From: Acetitomaculum ruminis DSM 5522
Lineage (GTDB): Bacteria; Bacillota; Clostridia; Lachnospirales; Lachnospiraceae
Length of the DNA stretch: 64,000 bases
NCBI RefSeq assembly: GCF_900112085.1
Contig: NZ_FOJY01000017.1
Location: 1 to 64,000 of the forward strand
Reading direction: 5' to 3'
Part shown: in pieces, positions 9,301-17,603 of the stretch
How the letters are laid out: each line of letters starts with the position of its first letter
Position numbering within the stretch: position 1 is the stretch's first letter
Position numbers and translations under genes: made by a program
The notes under the pieces: model-generated
Databases searched by the model: none
The model's input: only the letters and a program-made list of their open reading frames with translations
What the model was told of the DNA's origin: nothing

Positions 9301-10266
9301 TTCAATTAAACTATGATTACAATAATCCTTTTTTATCTTGTCATTTATGGCCTTTTTAGATGCATCCCTGAATGCTTTAGCCAGATTTTTAGCCTCTTCT
9401 GACTGGTTTGGAGCTTTTTTTCTGGATAAGGTTTTATAATCAATTTTTTCAATCTTTTGAAGAAAATCAGAAATATCTTTGGATTTTTCAAGACTTTCAT
9501 AAAAATCACTATCATCCTCCAAAGCCTCCAAATAATATTTGGGTCCATCATCCCTTTCGCATACCTTTTTTGCCATTTTGTTATATCTTTTGGCTTCTGA
9601 TAATCTTTTTTGAAAGTAATTAAAACATTCTTTTAGGGTATCGCTTTTTTTAAAATCCTCAAAGCTTTCAAAATCATAGGCATTTAAACATTCATCAAGC
9701 CATTTTAAAGGATTTATATGAGATCCTGCAAAATCGAACATTTTAACAATCTTTTCTTTTAGATTATTATCACTTTTTCCTGTAGCAAAAGCTTCAACAA
9801 ATTCAATGAAATCCTCATTTTTGTTTTTATAATATTCTTCCAAAACATTTGAAACAGCATCTTCTTTTAAAAGTTTGACCTCTGTTTCGTCTGCAATTTT
9901 AAAATCCGGATCCAGATTTATATAATGGAAATAATTATTTACTACAAAATAACAAAATGAATCAATGGTTGTTATTTTTGCATTATTAATAAGGGTTATC
10001 TGCCTTTGGAGATGGTCATTAAAAGGGTCTTCTTCTATGGCCTTTTCAAGGGCAATAATAATCCTTTCCTTCATTTCTGTTGCTGCTGCTTTTGTAAATG
10101 TAACTACCAAAAGCCTGTCCACATCTACAGGATTTTCTTTATCAGTTATTAATTTAATTATTCTTTCTACTAAAACCGCAGTTTTTCCGGAGCCTGCCGC
10201 TGCCGAAACCAAAATACTGCAATCCCTGGCATTTATTACCTTTTGTTGATCTTTAGTCCAGCCCAC
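6394..10266 (-). CDS. addA: AddA helicase-nuclease subunit
   Basis: Large subunit of the AddAB double-strand-break resection enzyme (RecBCD counterpart): an ATP-driven 3'-5' UvrD-type helicase with a C-terminal RecB-type nuclease. Walker A AAAGSGKTAVLVER lies at about residues 22-35, Walker B/motif II ILIDEYQDS near 395, and the motif with HKSKGLEFPVV near 850. The nuclease domain carries VLIDYKTDN near residue 1240. The length of 1290 is typical. The start is GTG, seven bases after AGGAG. The gene overlaps the end of addB by 14 bases, which suggests translational coupling. Confidence 0.97.
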   Translation of the reverse strand: MGWTKDQQKVINARDCSILVSAAAGSGKTAVLVERIIKLITDKENPVDVDRLLVVTFTKAAATEMKERIIIALEKAIEEDPFNDHLQRQITLINNAKITTIDSFCYFVVNNYFHYINLDPDFKIADETEVKLLKEDAVSNVLEEYYKNKNEDFIEFVEAFATGKSDNNLKEKIVKMFDFAGSHINPLKWLDECLNAYDFESFEDFKKSDTLKECFNYFQKRLSEAKRYNKMAKKVCERDDGPKYYLEALEDDSDFYESLEKSKDISDFLQKIEKIDYKTLSRKKAPNQSEEAKNLAKAFRDASKKAINDKIKKDYCNHSLIEYYEYEKKCKNYAKVLINLVKDFTKEFSNLKAARNLLDYNDIEHFALNILLDKENNPTPCALELRGAFYEILIDEYQDSNEVQDSLLHSISTEDEGKNNVFMVGDVKQSIYRFRMSKPDLFMEKYNSYSLEEAPFRRIDLKMNFRSRKEVLNSINFFFEQIMHKEVGNVEYDKNSALYVGNADYKECKAGNNTTEIWLINNDENFLQDNEIYKDNNEIEALAIAKRIKEMVEGENPLIVTDKITKELRPARYKDFAVLYRSINSIGELVLTTFLNAGVPAKLDTSTGYFNAYEVKLLLSLLSVIDNVRQDIPLCATMSSPMGDFTEKELAIIRLAYKDESFFYQAVLKVAGRQFDYKIPDEKAKETNAVENEEVLEDKEFIEFEKGDRLLNQVINLEKTPDKEISKEDILQKELEALGGIIGENDWLLLKEKVKKFLEKIEDYSRAATFMRVNELINYILDDSGFLNIIQAMPSGNLRVLNVKMLIQKAVEYEKTSYKGLFNFNRYIEKLQKYEIDFGEADSGGKKDDNVKIISIHKSKGLEFPVVIVANLGKKFNKMNTRDSILLHDKKGLAMNYVDTKNRIKYKTLSYKNLSNKIQEEDYGEELRVLYVALTRAKEKLILSIFNKDMDKYISKHKDAVLNDKKAFLDHEILNAASMGDWLIRAAFRHPTAKAYLLKHGEEVEGYPYEFDENDSCDLKFTDIFIYDIFAENMEESIEKMDKYAHFKKLDFNMDYGYKDMFKEKINYLYPFKNMITMKSKFSVSEIKKAHMVDEEGEEIFKEEVPLPYIPDFVEKKGENIGAIRGNAYHRILELLDFSKVCDKESISAQIKTMIENNLLEEEESKLVRLDDLITLFESDLGGRMIKAFERGDLVKENPFVMGKPASQINPDCEEDEIVLIQGIIDVFLYENDEIVLIDYKTDNVRSPKELVDRYTTQMDLYKTALENVTGKNVKECILYSFKLNNAIKL

Positions 10267-13200
10267 TTTCTAACTCCTTTTCTATAAGCTGCCATATTCT
10301 GTCCTCTTTAATATTTTTAAGATAATTATAGGAATAAGAATCCTCTCTGGCATCAAATCCGCATATTGCGCTGTAATTACAATAGGTACATCCGTTGACT
10401 TTATTATCGTTAAAGGGTTTTTTTGAGATATCCCCCTTCATTATCCTTTTGGCAAATTTATTAATATTAATATCCAGATATTCTGAAAGCTGTCTTATCT
10501 GCTTAGAGCTTAATTTATCCTTATCATTATTTTTTCCTTCATTTCCCGAAATATCAATATTTACAATTCCTTTAGGGGAAAGTTCCTTGACAATTGCATC
10601 ATTTACATCTTCTAATTTTATTTTATCACCGTCCATTACCGGGTCATCAATATGATAATAGTAAAGACCAGCAATTATCAGCTTTTTATCCTTAAAATAC
10701 TTTTCTTTAACTGATTTTACGGCATTCATATAAACCAAAAGCTGTAGGGAAATACCATAGTAAAACTCTTTTAAAGAAAAATCTTTTTTTCCGGTTTTAT
10801 AATCATAAATATTAAAATAAACCCTGTCATCCTCGATTTTTAAATCAATTCTGTCTATTCGCCCTTTTAAATAAAGCTCAAATTTATCTTTAAACTCATC
10901 AAGTTCTATATTCTTTTTAATCTTAAAAGGAAATTCAAATTCATCCGGTTTGAATTTTTGCGTGTTTAACTGCATTTTTATAGCCCAGACTGTTCTTTCC
11001 ATAAGTCGTCTGATTCTATTTATGTTATATTCATTCCGGCTTGTTTCATAAAGAACTTCTTTATTAAGACTTTCAATGGCAAGGTCAACACTTTTATGAG
11101 AAATTTCTTTTGAAATATCCTCAGGAATATCTATCCAGTCATATCCTTTTTCCTTTAAGGAAGAAGAATAAATTTCAAGAGATTTATGCATAATACTTCC
11201 CAGATAAAGATTGTCAAATTCATAATTTTCCCTGTCATTTAATCTTAAGCCGTAATCTAAAAAATGGGAAAAGGCACATTTTGAAAAATCCTCCAGTCTG
11301 GTAACTGAATTTTCCAAAGAATCTCCATATAATAATCTTGATAAGGCAAAGCCAAGTTCCTTGTCATCATTGGTAAAAAACGCAGCCTCCTCTATTTTTC
11401 TTAGAAGAAGTTTATCCTTAACATTATCCTTTAATAAGCCATATAAATCCTTCCATTCATCTTTAAAATCCCCTTCTTTTATGGATTTTGAAATGGTTTT
11501 AGCCAGATAATCAAGGGCGGTTTTTTCGTTATAAATGCCTAAAATCCCTTCTTTTGCTCCTTCATCAAATACTTCCTTTTCAGGAAACATATATTTAAGA
11601 TTTTTTATAATAAAAGATGGTCTTAGTGTCTTTCCCTGATTATCATTTTTACTAAAGCAAATATATAATTTTTCAGAAGGCTTTGTCATATTAAGATAAA
11701 TATAAAACCTTTCAATGTAGGCCTTTTTTCTGGCACCATAAGCAAGTTTCACCCTGCTTTCAAGATATTCTCTTTCCATGGAGGAAATAATTCCACCACT
11801 TTGGGAATTTGAAGGAATAACCCCTTCATTTACTCCTAAAATAAATAATACCTTTATATCATCAAACCTTGTTCTTTCAATATCTCCTACCTGAACCATG
11901 TCAAGTCCCTGAGGTATGATTCCTATTTTACATTCTTCAAATCCGGCATCTAAAATACAAGAATATTCATTAAGAGACATTTTTTCATCTCCTAATAAAG
12001 TGACATATTTGTCAAACATATCAATAACAGTTTTGTAAATCTGACTGTATTCTTTTTCTAAAGAAGGTTCATTATTCTTAGCAAAGTAAATTTCATATTC
12101 CTTAAGGCGTTTTTGCATTTCAAGCTTAGTTATAAAATCATAAAGTGCCCTGGTTTTTTCTCCAACATTGTTTTCTTTATCTCTTAAAACAATATACAAA
12201 TCCTCCAGTAAAACAAGAAGTTTTTTTCTTAGATAGTTAATATAGTCAACCTGCACTTTTTCATAACCCTTTGGAATATAAACAAAGTCCTTTTTCCACT
12301 TTTTATAGCCCTTTATCCCTGCTGTAACGCAGTAATTTTCAAGAATGTCACAATCATCTTTGGATAAAACATCCATTCCGCATTTTAAAAATCTGAATAC
12401 ACTTTGAAAAGAAAAGTCCCTGTCTGCAATCTCTAATGCTGCTCTGATACATTCAATAAAAGGATTTTGTAAGATGTCCCTTTTATAATCCATAAAAAAC
12501 GGTATTTCAAAATTATTAAAGGTTTTTTCAAAATAGTTTCCATAGATTTCCATATCACCGCATACAATTCCAATATCTTTAAATCTGATATTTTCATTTC
12601 TTACCAGTTTATCTATGGTATCTGCAACATATTCCACTTCCATATCCGGATTATTGCAGGAATGAAAAGATATTTCATCACCAATTTTTTTGTAAATATT
12701 CTGATTATATCGAAAAAGATTTTTTTCAAGAAATTCCAGTTCTCCATCGGCTTTAAAACGATATTGTTTATCTAAAATAATATCTTCTTTTACCGGACTG
12801 CCGGCACTTGCAGCTATATTTTTTAAAGTTCTGATGGTATTTTTTGACAGATTAAAAAGCTCCTGCTCTTTAGGTGCTTTAGTTAAATCCTCTTTATGGT
12901 CTATTGTAACTGTAACAATAAGCTCTTTACATACCTTTAAAAGCTCTTCTAATACCCTTTCCTGAATAGGTGTAAAACCTGTAAAACCATCTAGGACAAT
13001 GGTGGTATTTTTTAACTTTTTAGATTTTTTGATAACTTGGCATAATAAGTCTAAAACCTGCTCTGCCGTAACAAAATCATTTTCCAAAAATTCTTCAAAA
13101 CCTTTGTAAATGGTATGGATATCCTTTAATTTCAAGGATAATACACTGGCAGGTTTTTCTTTTTGTACCAGTTTAAAAAGATCATCTGTATCTACATTAT

Positions 13201-13594
13201 ACTGGGTAAACTCTGAGATAATAGAGCGTAGATTGGTAATATAGCCAATTTTATTGACATTTGCCCCTAATACATTAAGATTTTCCTTTTCCTGGCCCAT
13301 CACCCTTTTTAAAACAAGATTTTTTCCGGTATCTTCTAAAATAGTCTTTTTAAGAGAACCTGTTTCTTCAAAAATCCTAAAAGCAAGCCTTTGAAAACTT
13401 AAAACATCAATGTTCATCATACCAAGACCAGGATGTACCTTTACTATATTTCTCTGAGTACTCATGGTAAACTGTTCCGGCACAATTACCAGAAAAGCAG
13501 CCTTTTTATCTTCAATAGACTGCTTTGTAATATAATCAAATACATATTTTGATTTTCCGCTTCCCGCATTTCCCAAAACTAATTGTAAAGCCAT
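10253..13594 (-). CDS. addB: AddB nuclease subunit with iron-sulfur domain
   Basis: Second subunit of AddAB. The N-terminal helicase-like region has a Walker A GNAGSGKS at residues 8-15. The C-terminal RecB-type nuclease shows FNIYDYKTGK near residue 965. It is followed by the cysteine set CTYCNYSAIC (C-x2-C-x5-C), which together with an upstream cysteine in FSKCAFSHF forms the [4Fe-4S] staple known for AddB. The 1113-residue length is normal. It is the first gene of the addB-addA-maf run, with a GGGG-type ribosome site before ATG. Confidence 0.96.
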   Translation of the reverse strand: MALQLVLGNAGSGKSKYVFDYITKQSIEDKKAAFLVIVPEQFTMSTQRNIVKVHPGLGMMNIDVLSFQRLAFRIFEETGSLKKTILEDTGKNLVLKRVMGQEKENLNVLGANVNKIGYITNLRSIISEFTQYNVDTDDLFKLVQKEKPASVLSLKLKDIHTIYKGFEEFLENDFVTAEQVLDLLCQVIKKSKKLKNTTIVLDGFTGFTPIQERVLEELLKVCKELIVTVTIDHKEDLTKAPKEQELFNLSKNTIRTLKNIAASAGSPVKEDIILDKQYRFKADGELEFLEKNLFRYNQNIYKKIGDEISFHSCNNPDMEVEYVADTIDKLVRNENIRFKDIGIVCGDMEIYGNYFEKTFNNFEIPFFMDYKRDILQNPFIECIRAALEIADRDFSFQSVFRFLKCGMDVLSKDDCDILENYCVTAGIKGYKKWKKDFVYIPKGYEKVQVDYINYLRKKLLVLLEDLYIVLRDKENNVGEKTRALYDFITKLEMQKRLKEYEIYFAKNNEPSLEKEYSQIYKTVIDMFDKYVTLLGDEKMSLNEYSCILDAGFEECKIGIIPQGLDMVQVGDIERTRFDDIKVLFILGVNEGVIPSNSQSGGIISSMEREYLESRVKLAYGARKKAYIERFYIYLNMTKPSEKLYICFSKNDNQGKTLRPSFIIKNLKYMFPEKEVFDEGAKEGILGIYNEKTALDYLAKTISKSIKEGDFKDEWKDLYGLLKDNVKDKLLLRKIEEAAFFTNDDKELGFALSRLLYGDSLENSVTRLEDFSKCAFSHFLDYGLRLNDRENYEFDNLYLGSIMHKSLEIYSSSLKEKGYDWIDIPEDISKEISHKSVDLAIESLNKEVLYETSRNEYNINRIRRLMERTVWAIKMQLNTQKFKPDEFEFPFKIKKNIELDEFKDKFELYLKGRIDRIDLKIEDDRVYFNIYDYKTGKKDFSLKEFYYGISLQLLVYMNAVKSVKEKYFKDKKLIIAGLYYYHIDDPVMDGDKIKLEDVNDAIVKELSPKGIVNIDISGNEGKNNDKDKLSSKQIRQLSEYLDININKFAKRIMKGDISKKPFNDNKVNGCTYCNYSAICGFDAREDSYSYNYLKNIKEDRIWQLIEKELESGLD

Positions 13595-13617
13595 ATTTTT
13601 CCCCTATCTTTTTTAAA

Positions 13618-14100
13618 CTATAATCTTTTGTTGTAAGATTCCAAATCTTCACATTCCGGGAAATATTCAATGAACTCATCCACAATTGCATCATCTTTTG
13701 AAATCACAAAAGTCGCACTGCCGTTCCAGGGAATAATTTCTATATCTGCTAAAGGATGCTGTAGTGAAATACCATTATCCCAAAATCCCGGATAAACATC
13801 TGCACATGGAAATTCATATTCTAAAATTTCCTTTAACTCCACATCTTTTTTAAAGGCAGATAAAACCGCCCACTCCCATTTAAAGTTTTCCACATTTAAA
13901 ATAGCTTGGAGCTGACGCCCTGACATCCAGTTATATTTTTTTAAGAAAATGGTATCTATATCATCATTTTCAGGATAACATTCTGTGTCTGTAATAAACC
14001 AGTTATAGTCGAGATTTTTATTATTAATGGCTTTAATAATCTCTAACAGATCCATAAAATATCTTTTTCCTTCGTGTAATACAACACCCTTCATACGCAT
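13618..14100 (-). CDS. Small protein of unknown function, possibly DUF2691-like
   Basis: A 160-residue acidic soluble protein with no signal peptide. The start GVVLHEGKRYF, the NYNW-I-T segment and the later SATFVISKDD resemble DUF2691 proteins of Bacillota in layout, but the match is only by eye. GAGGAG is three bases from the first ATG and nine from an in-frame ATG at 14094, so the true start may be 14094. It lies 23 bases upstream of addB and downstream of an XRE regulator gene. The function is unknown; an immunity-protein role is possible but unproven. Confidence 0.55.
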   Translation of the reverse strand: MRMKGVVLHEGKRYFMDLLEIIKAINNKNLDYNWFITDTECYPENDDIDTIFLKKYNWMSGRQLQAILNVENFKWEWAVLSAFKKDVELKEILEYEFPCADVYPGFWDNGISLQHPLADIEIIPWNGSATFVISKDDAIVDEFIEYFPECEDLESYNKRL

Positions 14101-14113
14101 ATTCTCCTCGTTT

Positions 14114-14134
14114 TTAACGGCATTAAACCGTTAA
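14114..14134. promoter_or_regulatory. Inverted repeat between the XRE gene and the small acidic-protein gene
   Basis: TTAACGG-N7-CCGTTAA is a perfect 7+7 repeat. It could be an operator for the adjacent XRE protein or a small RNA hairpin. No promoter was identified next to it. Confidence 0.45.
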
Positions 14135-14150
14135 GTCAAATCTTAGTTTA

Positions 14151-14354
14151 CTAATTATTTCTTACATTAAGCTGTTCTTTTTCAACCTTATAAGACATAA
14201 GATTTAAGAGGTAAAGAGGCATTTTTCTATTGCCAAGTTCCCAATCTGTAACAGTTCTGTAGGGAATTTCAAAATATTCACAAAATTCCTTTCTGTTCAT
14301 CCCCGTACTTTTCCTAAGCTCAATTAAGACGTCTTTGCTATCGGTAATTTTCAT
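14151..14354 (-). CDS. XRE-family helix-turn-helix protein
   Basis: A 67-residue stand-alone DNA-binding domain. The region LIELRKSTGMNRKEFCEYF followed by PYRTVTDWELGNRKMP (about residues 11-45) is a lambda-repressor type helix-turn-helix. There is no effector domain. AGGGAG lies about 11 bases before the ATG, and a TATAAT on the minus strand upstream gives a possible own promoter. It may bind the inverted repeat at 14114-14134, which is inference. Confidence 0.85.
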   Translation of the reverse strand: MKITDSKDVLIELRKSTGMNRKEFCEYFEIPYRTVTDWELGNRKMPLYLLNLMSYKVEKEQLNVRNN

Positions 14355-14444
14355 TTTTACATTTTCTCCCTATTAGTCTATGCTAGAGCTATTATAACAC
14401 AGTTTATTTATTTGGAACATAAAGATATTTTCGTAAATGCTATT

Positions 14445-15110
14445 TTAAACATCATCTGCTTTTTCCAACATTTCCAGTAAATCCGAAGTAATACACCCTA
14501 TGGTTTCATAATGCATAAAATCAAGTATGCATTTATCCACCCAGATTTTTAAAGATGCCGGCATATCATCTTCTTCATCCTCATCCCAAAAAACAAGTCT
14601 TATATGTACCATTGGAAATGCTTCAAATTCAAAACCACAATCTCCTTCATTAATTTCTATTCCACAAGCTTTCTTACAAAGGCTTCTTAACCTATCTACC
14701 CTGTTTTTAAACCTTTCTTCAAAGGGCCAGATTAAAGGATCTTTTACATAGGGATTTGCCACAACCTCCCCTTGTAATGATGATGCAAGCATATACTCAC
14801 CTGAAACAACCGGCATTTCCTTTGTATAGGTAAAAAGATGATAAATAGCCATTGCCTCGTTAAAACATACTCTTTCATCATCCCATTTATCATCAATTAA
14901 TTTTTCGATTTTACCATTTTGACAGTTTAATCTGTATTCATTGTTAAAATATCTAATGTGGGGATTTCCATCAATTATTTGTAAATGCAAAATATTAGAT
15001 ATTTTTTGGGGATTAAAACCGCTAAATTTCTGATACCATATTATAGCATCTTCTTCGTGCTCGCTAAAAGCTACTCCTCTGTTTTGAAAAGCGTGATAAT
15101 TTATACTCAT
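14445..15110 (-). CDS. DUF3786 domain protein
   Basis: A 221-residue soluble protein. The C-terminal half has the features of DUF3786: FEAFPMVHIRLVFWDEDEED and a following ILDFMHYETIG. In other organisms DUF3786 domains are sometimes found next to corrinoid or metal-dependent proteins, but no such gene is adjacent here. The start follows AGGAGG. It begins nine bases after the ATP-grasp gene ends, so the two probably form an operon. Function unknown. Confidence 0.75.
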   Translation of the reverse strand: MSINYHAFQNRGVAFSEHEEDAIIWYQKFSGFNPQKISNILHLQIIDGNPHIRYFNNEYRLNCQNGKIEKLIDDKWDDERVCFNEAMAIYHLFTYTKEMPVVSGEYMLASSLQGEVVANPYVKDPLIWPFEERFKNRVDRLRSLCKKACGIEINEGDCGFEFEAFPMVHIRLVFWDEDEEDDMPASLKIWVDKCILDFMHYETIGCITSDLLEMLEKADDV

Positions 15111-15119
15111 AAATACCTC

Positions 15120-16463
15120 CTAATATTTCCTGTCAGCCTTTAAAGTGGTGACACATATTCCATCATGGGAAAAATCAATAACTCCCTCAAAGCCAGCCCT
15201 GCTGTAAAAACCTGCCACTTCACCGGCAGCCTGATACACTCCAAGCATTAAAGGCCATTCTTTTATTATTTTTTCTTTGGCAGATAAAAGAGGCATTTTT
15301 AAAGGTTTGACAAACTCCTGTAAAACATAAAAGCTATTCATGTTTTTTCTTAAGATACCTTCCCATTCATCCTTACTTACATCCATTCCTGCACATACTC
15401 CCATCGAACCAAATCCCTCTTCAGGCTTTACTATCCATAAATCTTTATTTTCAAGGGCTTCCTTTAAAATGTGTTTTTCTAAATCATCCCTTAAATAATA
15501 GGTTTTTGGAATATGTAAATTTATAAAATCTATCTCTTCATCTGTAAGAAAAGCCTTTGTTTTTTTGTGATGCAAGGCGATATTTATAATCTTTGAATGG
15601 GCAATAGAAGTCCTAAAATGCCCCAGCAAAACCACTTTTTCAGCCTCTACGGCCTTAATTAGATTTTCACATTCATCCATTCGTTTTAATATTTCACCGG
15701 TTACAAGCCTTCGATATATTCCATGAATAACCCTGCCATCTGTCTTATCAGTTAGTCTTTCACCGTCAAATTCTAAATCTCTCACATCAACAAACTTAGC
15801 ATTTATGCCGGCTTTCTTAAAACATTCTATAAATCTGTTAAAATCGCTCATAACACCTTCTTCCCTAAAATCCACTATAGCAAAATTTGGGGTGTCTACT
15901 GCGTTTTTATCAGAAAAATAAACCTGTAAAAGTTTCTTTGTAATAAAGCTTATACTGTCCATACAAAAAAGCTTATATTCCTTGGACATTAATTTAACTG
16001 CCTCTCCCTTTAGGATAAGATTTGAAATTTCCAAGTCCCTGCTCATGCCCCCGGAGCCGTCGGTATTAAACTCACAAAATTTAAAATCCCAAAGACCCTT
16101 ATCCACATTTTCCGGGGAGATAAACATATCATACCTTCCAACGGGAATGACTTCTTCATAATTACAAGGCAGGCAGATAAGCCTTTCTAAGTCTTTTGAA
16201 AAGCCAAATATTTTTCTGTATTCTTCATCTATAATATATCTGTTTGTAATTTTACCTAAAATCCCCTGCAATATCTTTAATATTTCATTAAAAAATTCCA
16301 GATCATTATCATTTATAAATAACGGGATATAAGAAAAAGGAACAGGCTTTCCATGAGCTAAAATATCAGAATTTTTAATATATTCCACTGATTTACCTCT
16401 GTTATTTTCATCTAATCCTGTTTTATTTAACGAGTCAATAAAAGCTTGATTTTCTATATACAT
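15120..16463 (-). CDS. ATP-grasp protein resembling glutathionylspermidine synthase
   Basis: A ligase-like protein of about 447 residues. It shows CEFNTDGSGGMSRD, an IYRRLVTGE segment and WIVKPEEGFGSMGV with YVLQEFVKP towards the C-terminus. This arrangement fits ATP-grasp proteins of the glutathionylspermidine-synthase-like or circularly permuted class. The substrate cannot be read. The open frame extends to 16511, but the ATG at 16463 has AAGGG nine bases upstream, while the extra 16 codons run up to a mobile palindrome. I therefore place the start at 16463. It is first in an operon with the DUF3786 gene. Confidence 0.65.
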   Translation of the reverse strand: MYIENQAFIDSLNKTGLDENNRGKSVEYIKNSDILAHGKPVPFSYIPLFINDNDLEFFNEILKILQGILGKITNRYIIDEEYRKIFGFSKDLERLICLPCNYEEVIPVGRYDMFISPENVDKGLWDFKFCEFNTDGSGGMSRDLEISNLILKGEAVKLMSKEYKLFCMDSISFITKKLLQVYFSDKNAVDTPNFAIVDFREEGVMSDFNRFIECFKKAGINAKFVDVRDLEFDGERLTDKTDGRVIHGIYRRLVTGEILKRMDECENLIKAVEAEKVVLLGHFRTSIAHSKIINIALHHKKTKAFLTDEEIDFINLHIPKTYYLRDDLEKHILKEALENKDLWIVKPEEGFGSMGVCAGMDVSKDEWEGILRKNMNSFYVLQEFVKPLKMPLLSAKEKIIKEWPLMLGVYQAAGEVAGFYSRAGFEGVIDFSHDGICVTTLKADRKY

Positions 16464-16536
16464 ACAGTTTTTCCCTTCTAAGAAAAGCATTTTCTTTAGT
16501 AAAGCGGACATTCGGAATCCGCTTCGCTACTTCCTC

Positions 16537-16661
16537 ATGAACGCAGTGGCACTTTGTGCCACCTGTCAGAAGGGGCTTTAACCCCTTCTGACACTAGTAA
16601 GCTTATACCCCCGCTTAAAGCTTACGCTTTTGAAGCGGGGGATTGCTTACACTGCGTTCAT
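16537..16661. mobile_element. 125-bp MITE-like palindromic element
   Basis: Perfect 12-bp terminal inverted repeats ATGAACGCAGTG (16537-16548) and CACTGCGTTCAT (16650-16661) enclose three hairpins. These are GTGGCAC/GTGCCAC (16546-16562), a perfect 12-bp stem TGTCAGAAGGGG with its partner (16564-16593), and CCCCCGCTT/AAGCGGGGG (16608-16640). There is no coding sequence. The last hairpin resembles right-end hairpins of IS200/IS605-type elements. It lies between the ATP-grasp gene and any promoter of that gene, in a 319-bp gene-free gap (16464-16782) that otherwise holds only the importer terminator. Confidence 0.72.
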
Positions 16662-16679
16662 AGTAACATTTTATTAAAA

Positions 16680-16721
16680 AACATCAAAAAGGGAAATCCC
16701 AGAAACCTAAGACTTCCCTTT
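16680..16721 (-). terminator. Terminator of the tryptophan-type ABC operon
   Basis: On the minus strand AAAGGGAA and TTCCCTTT pair across an 18-base loop and are followed by a T-rich tract. It lies about 60 bases past the stop of the ATPase gene. Confidence 0.7.
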
Positions 16722-16782
16722 GTATATAATTACTTCTCCTGTTTTCTTATTTATCGGTTGTTTTTTTAATAATAATAGCTCT

Positions 16783-17601
16783 TTAGTTTTTCTTTTGGTC
16801 AACACTTAATAAAACCCTGTCATCATCAAGATTTTTTCCTGCATTTAAACTGAATTTTTCCAGTAAATCCGACACTTTCATGTGGCTTCTTTCCTCTCTA
16901 AAAACATCAAAAACAATCCTTCCACAGTCCATCATAAGAGTCCTGTTTCCAAGCTCTAAAGCCTGATTCATATTGTGAGTTACCATAAGACAGGTTATAT
17001 TTCTTTCTTTTACAATGCTTTTGGTAAGTTCTAAAACCTTTGCTGCCGTAGCAGGATCTAAGGCCGCAGTATGCTCATCAAGTAATAAAAGTTTCGGTGT
17101 AACCAAAGTAGCCATTAAAAGTGTAAGAGCCTGTCTTTGACCTCCGGATAAAAGACCTACAGGATGATTCATCCTGTCTTCAAGTCCCATATTTAAAAGA
17201 GAAAGATGCTCTTTAAACATTTCCTTATCTTTTTTGGAAACTCTGGTGAAAATCTGGTATTTTCCCGTGGAAACCCTTAAATAGGCAATGGCTAGATTTT
17301 CCTCTATTGTCATATGAGGTGCTGTTCCCTTCATGGGATCCTGAAATAGATATCCTAACATTTTTGCTCTTTCATGTTCTCTCATAAAGGTAATATCTTC
17401 GCCATCTAATTCAATTAATCCTCTGTCTACATAAAAGGAGCCTGCTATGGCATTAAAAAGTGTGGATTTTCCTGCACCGTTTGAACCTACGATAGTGGCA
17501 AAATCTCCTCTTTTTAAATCCAGATCAAGACCTGAAAGAGCCTGTTTTTCATTTATGCTTCCTTTATTAAAAGTCTTATATATATTTTTAAGTCTTAACA
17601 T
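16783..17601 (-). CDS. ABC transporter ATPase, tryptophan-importer type
   Basis: A 272-residue cytosolic ATPase energising the importer formed with the next two genes upstream. Walker A GSNGAGKST lies at about residues 39-47, the signature LLSGGQRQALTLLMA near 145-160, Walker B LLLLDEHTAAL near 172, and the switch His in MVTHNM. It belongs to the TrpXYP-like group that works with LivH-type permeases and PF04392 binding proteins. A GGAGGG site precedes the ATG, overlapping the end of the permease gene. The ligand is inferred from the UGG T-box at 19791-20076. Confidence 0.88.
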   Translation of the reverse strand: MLRLKNIYKTFNKGSINEKQALSGLDLDLKRGDFATIVGSNGAGKSTLFNAIAGSFYVDRGLIELDGEDITFMREHERAKMLGYLFQDPMKGTAPHMTIEENLAIAYLRVSTGKYQIFTRVSKKDKEMFKEHLSLLNMGLEDRMNHPVGLLSGGQRQALTLLMATLVTPKLLLLDEHTAALDPATAAKVLELTKSIVKERNITCLMVTHNMNQALELGNRTLMMDCGRIVFDVFREERSHMKVSDLLEKFSLNAGKNLDDDRVLLSVDQKKN

Positions 17602-17603
17602 AA

